DNA of 64,000 nucleotides from Lentisphaeria bacterium (lineage in GTDB: Bacteria > Verrucomicrobiota > Lentisphaeria > Victivallales > Victivallaceae). Position numbers and translations under genes: made by a program. Positions 57,525 through 64,000 of this stretch are shown here, in pieces. The stretch covers positions 2,790,001-2,854,000 of the forward strand of contig CP091727.1 of NCBI GenBank assembly GCA_022009855.1, given 5' to 3'. How positions within the stretch are numbered: position 1 is the first letter of the stretch; every line of letters begins with the position of its first letter. The notes beneath the pieces were generated by a model that was not told the origin of the DNA, searched no databases, and saw only the letters and a program-made list of their open reading frames with translations.

Positions 57525-60500
57525 TTACGGCAGAAGTTCGACGTCGTAGACCGGATTTCTGCCGATGGCGGTGTACCAGGTTCCGCCGTTCCGGGGGGAG
57601 GGCAGGGTGTCGGAGCCGGCCGGTTTGAGCCCGGTTCCGTCGAGCGTGGCGGTGACTTTGCCGTCGGTAAACCAGACTTTCAGGATCAGCCAGTGATCCC
57701 GCGACGGAGTGCCGAGCGGAAATTCGACGCTCTGTCTGCCGTTGGCGACTTTGAGCTGACTTGCCGCATTCTGTGTCAGAATCCGGATGGAAAATCCGCC
57801 TTTCCGCAGAAGCGAGGTGACGGCCTCCTTCTCCGTGAGCCGGAATTGGAAGCGGGCGCTGTGGGGCGCGGTTTTCGTCCGGCCGAGCTGAATGGTGACC
57901 AGGTCGGCGTCGGACCAGACGCCCCAGCGGCCCGGTTCCGGTCCGGCGGTGCGGATCAGCGTCGGGTGATAGAACACCTTGCGGGCGAAAGGGGAAAGTT
58001 TCTCCAGATCGACCGCCGTGCCCGGCCCCGCCACGATCTTGAATTCGGTTCCGGCAGGAATCGCGCCGAGATCGACCGAGGCGTCCGGTTCTTCGAAGGC
58101 GAGGATTCCCTTGCCGCGGGCGACGCTGTCCCTGGCAAGCTGAAGTTTTTCATTTACCCCGGCCTGCTTCAGGGAGTCGGCCCGGAGGCCGCCGTCACCG
58201 GCGATGATGCCGAGATGCGGATTTTTCGCGTCGTTCCCCACCTCCAGATTGGCGTAGAATTCGAAGAGACTGCCGCGCCACTCCGCGAGTTTATGCATCC
58301 GGTCGACCGAGAGGATATTGTTGAAGTAGCGGAAATTGACGAAGTCGCGGATGGCGCGGCCGAGGACCGGCTGCGGCGTGGTGAAGAGATTCCCGTAGGG
58401 CCAGATCAATGTATTGTTGAAGACCAGAAAACCGGGATCCGGCGCCATGACGAACCGTTTGGAGACCAGCGCCGCAATCTGGTCGACGTCGAGACCGCCC
58501 ATTTCCTTGTGCTTCCAGTTGCTCCCGGAGACGCCGATTTTGAAGACGCCGGGGCGGAACTTTGCCGGATTCAGGCCGTCCGCCAGTTTCTTGAATTCCG
58601 GCGTACAGGTCACGATGTTGCGGTAGATGTAGATCGGTCCCGGCCACGGCTTGCCGCCGAGCGGCTGCCAGGAGAGCGGTTCGAAAATGTCTTCAAAATG
58701 GTTGTTGAAGATCCGCATGTCGCTTGCGTGGTTTTCGGTTTCGATTGCGTTGTCGACGATCCGGCGGAAGCTGTTGCCGTAGACCTGAAAGTGTTTCGCC
58801 CGGTCGACGCACCAGCAGGACATCCCTTCGAAGCTGTTCTCGATCAAATTGTTGCGCACGTGCCAGTTTTCGGCGACACCGCCAACGATGCCGGTTTCGT
58901 AATTCTTCACCTTCTCCCTGTCGACGTTGACTCCCTTGCGGGCCCAGAAATAGAAGAAATGTTTCTTCTGAATGTCGGTCTTGCCCCATCTGGCAATGGT
59001 GTCGAGCACGTCGTCGTAGGTACTCGCCTGATCGTAGTGGCAGTTCTCGACGAAAACCGCGTCCGCTCCGCCGAAGCCCCAGACCCCGGCGCGGCATCCC
59101 TTGAAGAAGCTGTCGCGCACCACGACGTTGCTGCCGCCGGTGACCACGCCCGCCGACCCGGGGGGTCTCAAAGGTGATTCCGGAGAGGATCACGTGGACC
59201 GGCTTGCGCTGGGATATGAAGAAGTTCGCATCCTGTTTCCGGTAGATGTGGTGCCCGTTGTAACCCGGCGCAAACGGCGGGGAAACCGCGATCACATGAT
59301 CGTTCGGATCGGTCGAGCCGTAGCGGCCGGAAGGATGGAGCCGCACATACAGCTTTTTCGATGGTTCATCGAAATAAAATCCGTTCTCCGGGGCGGGATA
59401 GCCGTTTTTGATCCGGAAGGTTTTCAGCCCCTCCATCGTGGAATAGGGGTAGAGATCGATGTTGGAATAGAGTACCCGCGACGGCGCGCGGCCGCACGGC
59501 GCGCTGTAGATACCGGGCGCTTCAGCTTCCTGCTGAAATTTCACTTTTTTTCCCGGATCGCCCGTTCGGCGCCGGTCAGAATCACGCTGCCGGGTTTGCC
59601 GTCGGCCAGAAAGGTGATCGGCTGCGCCGCCGAGCCGTAGCGCGCCAGCTCCACCGTCTCGAAGTAGACGCCGGGGGCGATGCGGACCGTATCGCCGGGA
59701 TTGACCAGATCGGCGGCCCGCTGAATGGTGCGCAAAGGCTTCTCCTTCGACAGTCCGTCGTTCCGGTCGTCACCGGTGGAACCGTTCACATACCGTGTCA
59801 CCGGGGTTGCGTTGTGCGAGAGTGCGGAACCGTTGCCGTTCAGGCCGAGTTCCTCATCGGAGAGCGCTTCCCGCCACACGGTGATGCCGCCGATCCGGGT
59901 GCCCGCCGGGGCACGCATGGAACAGTTTTGCTGTTGTTCCGGCGGCCGCCGATGGCGAGGAGACCATCTCCCGCGGCCGGAGTGATCGCTTCCACATCGG
60001 GGCATTCGACTTCGCCGCGGTAAACCACTTTACCGGTTGCGTGGTCTCGTATCGCCAGCGTCAGCATCTCGCCGGGGGAGAAGCGCAGGATGCATTCATA
60101 CCACTGCCCCGGTTTGAATTCCGGAGCGCTTTTGCCGAAGACGGTCTGGATGGAGTCGCGATTCCCGGCGGAAACCTGTCCGGCGGGCTTGTTGCCGTCG
60201 AGTTCATACGGATTTTTCGAGGCGAACCCCATCTCGTAACCGCGTCGCCCGTCCTCGGTACGGTGGCGGGAGATGATCGCGCCGACCGGCTGCTCCGGAT
60301 AGCGGACCACTACCCGCACCGTCAGGGGCGCCGCCGTGGCGGAATGAAATCGCGGCCAAGGTGTTGCCGTCGAGCAGGATCACCTGTTTTTTCAACTGGT
60401 CATCCTGCACGGTCGGCAGCGGGCGTTTCGCGATGGAACCATCCGCCAGAAACTGCCGGAATCGGGAATCGGCCGCGGAACCCGGTTTCTGCCAGTCGAA

Positions 60501-60572
60501 TACAGGAGTTGGCGCCGCGTCGGCGTGAAGCAGTACGGCTGCGAACAGCAGAGCGAGAAACTGTGTTTTCAT
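57525..60572 (-). CDS. Giant secreted beta-helix protein with lectin-like N-terminal domain
   Basis: About 1015 residues after repair. A signal peptide (MKTQFLALLFAAVLLHADAA) precedes an N-terminal concanavalin/LamG-like beta-sandwich (residues about 60-220, with AIISRHRTEDGRRGYEMGF and ITVWREALSDEEL). Then comes the family block DGLSKEKPLRTIQRAADL and PGDTVRIAPGVYFE of pectate-lyase-like beta-helices. The long helix has repeated Asn/Asp-rich coils (NSFRRIVDNAIETENHA, MRIFNNHFEDIF). The C-terminal part is a further beta-sandwich. Four indels (60345, 59930, 59548, 59163) cancel. No catalytic residues are obvious, so it may be a lyase, hydrol-ase or a binding scaffold. It is the last gene of the third cassette, with the pseudopilin 11 bases upstream. 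Confidence 0.76.
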
Positions 60573-60583
60573 GGTGTTCCTCC

Positions 60584-61363
60584 TCAGCGGCTGTAGACTT
60601 CGTGCCAGAATTGGGAATAGATCGGCAGATCCCGGTTGCCCTGGGTACCGCTCTGAATCGCGAGCAGTTCCGCGTTGCTCAGCCAGCCGACATGACCGTC
60701 GACGAAACCGACGTTTGCGCCGTTGTTGTGACGCCGCGGAATGAAAGCTCCGTTAAATATTCCAATCGGTCGCGAACTGACATTGTTGACCGCTCCCGTG
60801 ATGCTGGTACTGGAAGTTTCCGTAACCAGCATGCGTTCACCCGGTTTTCTCACTTTGGCGAGTTTGCTGTAGCGTGCCTCAGGAATTGCTCCCGACTCCG
60901 TGAGCTGGAAATTGAGGTAAGTGTTGAACGAGTAACTGCCGTTCGGCATTCCGCCGTCGTTCGGCGCGGTAAATCCCGTACCGTCTCTCCGTCCGGCAGG
61001 ACAGACGCCGATCGGGGTGACGTCGGTGATGGACAGTGCACTGCCGGGGATGACGCTGCCGCTGTTGATGAACGGAATCAGCGTGTGGCGGTCGCGTGGG
61101 GAAAAAAATCGGACCGAGGAAATAGCGGGTGGCATAGTATAAATCGTTGCCATCTGTTCCACTGATGATTTTCCCCAGCCGTCAAAGGTATTCGAATAAA
61201 ACGACATTGCAAGATTCAGCTGCTTCAGGTTCGATGTGCAGCTGATCGCATGCGCCCGGCTGCGTGCCTTGTTCAGCGCGGGCAGCAGCAGCGCCGCCAG
61301 AATGGCGATGATGGCGATTACCACGAGAAGTTCTATGAGGGTAAATCTTCGCCGTTCACTCAT
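60584..61363 (-). CDS. Pseudopilin-like protein with H-X9-DG motif (cassette 3)
   Basis: Intact, 259 residues. A six-residue basic leader MSERRR precedes Phe7 of FTLIELLVVIAIIAIL, so prepilin peptidase would leave a short leader. H-X9-DG is present as RHNNGANVGFVDGHV. The globular part has CTSNLKQLNLAMSFYSNTF, the same position as in the other two. AAGGAAAC upstream supports the start. It lies between the regulator (26 bases away) and the giant beta-helix gene. Confidence 0.9.
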   Translation of the reverse strand: MSERRRFTLIELLVVIAIIAILAALLLPALNKARSRAHAISCTSNLKQLNLAMSFYSNTFDGWGKSSVEQMATIYTMPPAISSVRFFSPRDRHTLIPFINSGSVIPGSALSITDVTPIGVCPAGRRDGTGFTAPNDGGMPNGSYSFNTYLNFQLTESGAIPEARYSKLAKVRKPGERMLVTETSSTSITGAVNNVSSRPIGIFNGAFIPRRHNNGANVGFVDGHVGWLSNAELLAIQSGTQGNRDLPIYSQFWHEVYSR

Positions 61364-61388
61364 GATCTTGTTTCCTTTTTTTGAGGCG

Positions 61389-62639
61389 CTATGGAATTGG
61401 ATGGTGGAATAACTTTCTGGAACAGCCGGGGAAAATCGGCCGGGGAATTTTTTCCTTCATTTTCCCCCCTTTGCAGAGTGTCGGCGGAAGGCCGGTCGGT
61501 GTGGAATCATGTGGCGCGAAGGTCACGGATGGTTCGGAAAGCCGGCTCCTCCGTCCGGCGGTGCGGTGATAATCCGCCGCGGTGGACTCTCCGATCCACA
61601 GCACCTCTTCTGATGCAAGGTCCTCCAGCTCGAAACGGTAATGGAGACGTGCCGGAACGGGATGGATGCCGAGATAGTGTTCGTAAATTTTGCTGACCAG
61701 CGGCATCAGGTCCGGCGTGTTTACAATGGTGATCGACGGGGTGTTGACGCGGGCCTGTTCCGGACTGCCGAAGGAGACGACGGCGATATCCTCCGGCACT
61801 CGAATCCCGTGATCGGTAAGTGCGCGGATGACACCGCGTGCCGCTTCGACCGAGGTGCAGAAGATGGCGTCGGCCCGTCGAGCTTCCCCTGCCTGCACCA
61901 GATGACCGGCATAGTGGATCGCGTGGAGAAGGGAGGGTTCGGGAGGAGTCGTGCGGTCGTCCCAGACCATGCCGGTGCAGCCGTACTTGATCAGAGCCCG
62001 TTCCCACGGCAGTTGACGCGAGGAGGGGTGGTTGAGATTGGGTTCTACCGTAAGGAAGTCGATCCTCCGGCAGCCGCGCCGGTGAAGAAACTCCACCAGA
62101 CGGCCGATCGCCTCGATGTTGATACCGTCGAAGCAGCGGATTCCGTAGCAGGTCAAATCATTGAAGAGCGAGATCATCCGGTCGCTGCGGCGGCGGAGCT
62201 CTCCAGCAGCAACGGGTGGAGCGGGCTGATATTGAAAAAAAATCATATCGAAATCCTGATCCAGCGTCTCGTACACCACCGCATCCTCGCTGTAGCGGAA
62301 AGGGATATCCTGATAACTGCACCCATATTTGCAGGCGGCTCCTGCGATGGCGTTGCGCCACTTGTCGGCGAGGGAGATGGCGCTCGGGTGGAGGTAGGCG
62401 ACCCGCAGTTTCGGCGAGTTCCCCGGCGCTCCGGGAACCTCCAGCCGTCCGTTGGCGGCCCGGATCACCGTGCCGTCGTCGATCAATTTCTGCATCGCCT
62501 GCCGGGTGGTCATGTAGCTGATCCCGAACTCCTGCATCAGCTTGGGAGCTCCCGGCAAAGCGCCTGAAAGGTAATCTCCGTGTGCAATCCGGTGCTGAAG
62601 CACTTCGGCGATCTGTACGTATTTAGGAATCCCTGCCAT
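61389..62639 (-). CDS. GntR-type regulator with PBP1 sensor (cassette 3)
   Basis: Intact, 416 residues. The N-terminal winged helix runs YVQIAEVLQHRIAHGDYLSG and SYMTTRQAMQKLIDDGTV. A LacI/PBP1-like ligand domain follows (LRVAYLHPSAISLADKWRNA, AIFCTSVEAARGVI, GIRVPEDIAVVSFGS). The C-terminal about 50 residues after ESTAADYHRTAG are basic and unlike the family, which could be a real extension or a frame error near the 3' end. A strong promoter at 62688-62715 and a palindrome at 62665-62674 in the leader fit autoregulation. It is probably the controller of the pseudopilin and beta-helix genes. Confidence 0.86.
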   Translation of the reverse strand: MAGIPKYVQIAEVLQHRIAHGDYLSGALPGAPKLMQEFGISYMTTRQAMQKLIDDGTVIRAANGRLEVPGAPGNSPKLRVAYLHPSAISLADKWRNAIAGAACKYGCSYQDIPFRYSEDAVVYETLDQDFDMIFFQYQPAPPVAAGELRRRSDRMISLFNDLTCYGIRCFDGINIEAIGRLVEFLHRRGCRRIDFLTVEPNLNHPSSRQLPWERALIKYGCTGMVWDDRTTPPEPSLLHAIHYAGHLVQAGEARRADAIFCTSVEAARGVIRALTDHGIRVPEDIAVVSFGSPEQARVNTPSITIVNTPDLMPLVSKIYEHYLGIHPVPARLHYRFELEDLASEEVLWIGESTAADYHRTAGRRSRLSEPSVTFAPHDSTPTGLPPTLCKGGKMKEKIPRPIFPGCSRKLFHHPIP

Positions 62640-62664
62640 TCACTGTTCCATGTCTATAATTTTA

Positions 62665-62674
62665 TATCTAGATA
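62665..62674. promoter_or_regulatory. Candidate operator palindrome
   Basis: TATCTAGATA is a perfect 10-bp palindrome just downstream of the predicted transcription start, the position expected for autorepression by a GntR-type dimer. Confidence 0.4.
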
Positions 62675-62687
62675 GTTTTCTGTATAT

Positions 62688-62715
62688 ATTATAGCAAAAT
62701 TTCGATCGATGTCAA
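62688..62715 (-). promoter_or_regulatory. Strong promoter of the third cassette
   Basis: On the minus strand a perfect TTGACA (62715-62710) and a perfect TATAAT (62693-62688) are spaced by 16 bases. Confidence 0.68.
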
Positions 62716-62856
62716 TACCCTGTCGGAAAAAGTATGAAAATCGGTTGGAAGGCCGGCGGCATAGCGGCGACCGGCCGTGGAGCGGGAGGAGCGGGCCGGG
62801 GTGCACGTCGGAGGAGCCGCCCGGAGAGATGAGTTGGGAAATGTTTTTGCGACCTA

Positions 62857-63204
62857 TTGCCGGGGATGGTATTTTATCCGTATGGAAATCGCGGGGACTT
62901 GCGGAGCGTGGCGAAAGATTATTTTTCTCCCTACGGCACTTATGTCTTCGGCAGTCTGCTGCCGCCGGACGAGCTCGAGAAACGGTTGCGGAACGCGTGC
63001 CGGAGCTGGACCTTCTTCGGCGCGGGCGAATTCCGGAATTATTTCTTTCGGCGGACTGCAAAAGGGATCGTGTTGATACCGTATCGTCTTATGCGCAACA
63101 CCCTGCGGGCACGGTTGCATCTGATTGTGGAACCGGGAAGGAACGGTCGCGGTTCCCGGATTCTGCGCGGATTTCAAATGCTCCTGAATCAACTGGAGAA
63201 ATAA
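62857..63204 (+). CDS. Small protein of unknown function
   Basis: About 115 codons are open, encoding VFYPYGNRGDLRSVAKDYF, DELEKRLRNACRSWTFFGAG and a basic C-terminal half. It may start further left at 62777 with one indel near 62857, because the upstream frame gives a plausible RDELGNVFATYCRG lead. I recognise no family. It is convergent with the regulator at 63217. Confidence 0.45.
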   Translation: MPGMVFYPYGNRGDLRSVAKDYFSPYGTYVFGSLLPPDELEKRLRNACRSWTFFGAGEFRNYFFRRTAKGIVLIPYRLMRNTLRARLHLIVEPGRNGRGSRILRGFQMLLNQLEK

Positions 63205-63216
63205 AACTTTCTCTCT

Positions 63217-64000
63217 TTACGGGAAGAGCTCGGTACGCGCAAGAATGTTCGGTGCGATCAAGATCCGGGTGGGGTGGCTGACTGAGGAGTTCATGATCAG
63301 CGTCAGTTCTGCAATCACCCGCGCAGCGAGTTCCCGCTGTGGCTGGACTGCTGAAAACCGGAGGAACGGGCGATTCTCGAAAGCCTCCGCCTTCAGGTCG
63401 AACGCCGCGGTCGGGAGGTTCCGCTGCCGCAGAAACTCCACCAGCGGCGCTGCGGAGAACGAATAGTGGTAGAGAACTCCTGGAGTCGTGAACAACAGGC
63501 CGTCACAGCGGGAATTCCGGATGAATTCGAAGATTCCGTCGTGGGTGTAGTTCTCGTCGATCCGGTAGATCCGTTTGCCCGGTTTCAGCCCCGCTTCGCT
63601 CAAGGCCTGAATATATCCCATTGCCCGCTCCTCTGCGGAGGGAATCCGGTCGGCGACCCGGATCAGGGCGGGGCGACGGCAGCCGAGTTCGAGCAGGCGG
63701 CAGGTCAGCTGATGCGCTCCGTGGAAATGGTCCAGCGAAACGGTGGAGCAGCGGGCGTCGAGGCGGCACTGATCGAAGAGGATCAGCGGATATTTCTCCT
63801 CCACCAGCTGCCGCACCAGCTCCCGGCTCCGCTCTTTCAGGCCGGGGTAGAGAATCATGCCCTCGCACTCCCTGCGGATCGCCCGGATCGCCTGCGCCTC
63901 CTCTTCCGGATTGAACCAGGGGTAGCGGCGGAGCCGGAATGCGTATCCCAGCCGGGCAACTGATCGTTCCAGTTCCGGGAAGAATTCCGGCCAGCCGCTC
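63217..64000 (-). CDS. LacI/PBP1-type regulator, C-terminal part
   Basis: The gene runs in from beyond position 64000 and ends at 63217, giving at least 260 residues. Only the ligand-binding domain is seen: REGMILYPGLKE-like start (CEGMILYPGLKERSREL), PLILFDQCRLD, LLELGCRRPALIRV, GLLFTTPGVLYHYSF and LRQRNLPTAAFDL, typical of LacI/GalR or GntR-PBP1 hybrids. The DNA-binding domain must lie outside. By position it could control a neighbouring sugar-use cluster off the right edge. Confidence 0.8.
   Translation of the reverse strand, partial: SGWPEFFPELERSVARLGYAFRLRRYPWFNPEEEAQAIRAIRRECEGMILYPGLKERSRELVRQLVEEKYPLILFDQCRLDARCSTVSLDHFHGAHQLTCRLLELGCRRPALIRVADRIPSAEERAMGYIQALSEAGLKPGKRIYRIDENYTHDGIFEFIRNSRCDGLLFTTPGVLYHYSFSAAPLVEFLRQRNLPTAAFDLKAEAFENRPFLRFSAVQPQRELAARVIAELTLIMNSSVSHPTRILIAPNILARTELFP

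Noticed and set aside
1..64000. CRISPR arrays, tRNA/rRNA genes, insertion sequences or integrase
   Set aside because: No regularly spaced repeats, no cloverleaf-like segment and no transposase motif stood out on either strand; a dedicated scan would be more sensitive.

Overview
The window is GC-rich, densely coded DNA from a Gram-negative bacterium. It most resembles the Lentisphaerota (Victivallis-like members of the PVC group). The signs are: three pseudopilin genes with the FTLIELL N-terminus and an H-X9-DG motif; winged-helix regulators fused to sugar-binding domains; many secreted carbohydrate-active enzymes without SusC/SusD partners; and a complete Kdo/LPS export set. This placement rests on gene content, not on a phylogenetic marker.

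Layout. 1-3.3 kb (minus): the end of a secreted protein gene, a YihY-type membrane protein and glutaminyl-tRNA synthetase. 3.4-13.9 kb (plus): an esterase, a YugP-like zinc peptidase, a heptose kinase, kdsB-kdsA-kdsC, an 857-residue LptC/LptA-like protein, lptB, hpf, and an iron-sulfur pair (NifX-like plus Mrp/NBP35). 13.9-24.6 kb: a two-domain hydrolase, YgiQ radical SAM protein, phosphofructokinase, ComM, Kdo kinase, RsmD and GuaA. 25-31 kb: a first cassette of regulator, pseudopilin, secreted glycoside hydrolase and GH5. 31-35.2 kb: a HEPN-like membrane protein and LPS sugar genes (waaG, a CgeB-like transferase, a hexapeptide acyltransferase). 35.3-43.5 kb: a second cassette of AraC regulator, DUF6259-like hydrolase, GH5, pseudopilin, beta-helix enzyme and esterase. 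43.8-50.3 kb: an orphan HsdR-N nuclease, alpha-L-fucosidase, a cyclophilin-like lipoprotein, an SDR, a flavodoxin-family protein and a secreted hydrolase. 50.7-57.5 kb: a YhiI-RbbA-YhhJ-type exporter and adenine deaminase. 57.5-62.7 kb (minus): a third cassette of regulator, pseudopilin and a giant beta-helix protein. The right edge holds a small unknown gene and part of another sugar-binding regulator.

How the genes work together. One half of the window builds and exports lipopolysaccharide: activated heptose, Kdo, Kdo kinase, core glycosyltransferases and the Lpt machine. The other half senses and degrades complex glycans. The recurrent unit of regulator, H-X9-DG pseudopilin and secreted glycan-active enzyme is the most interesting pattern and may be an undescribed system.

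Sequence quality. More than 80 single-base indels, nearly all in or beside short homopolymers, split about two thirds of the genes. Repairing each by one base restores full-length family members, and the net length is a multiple of three in every gene checked. I treat these as sequencing or assembly errors. Coordinates of such genes run from the first start to the final stop, and indel positions are approximate. I saw no rRNA, tRNA, CRISPR array, insertion sequence or integrase.
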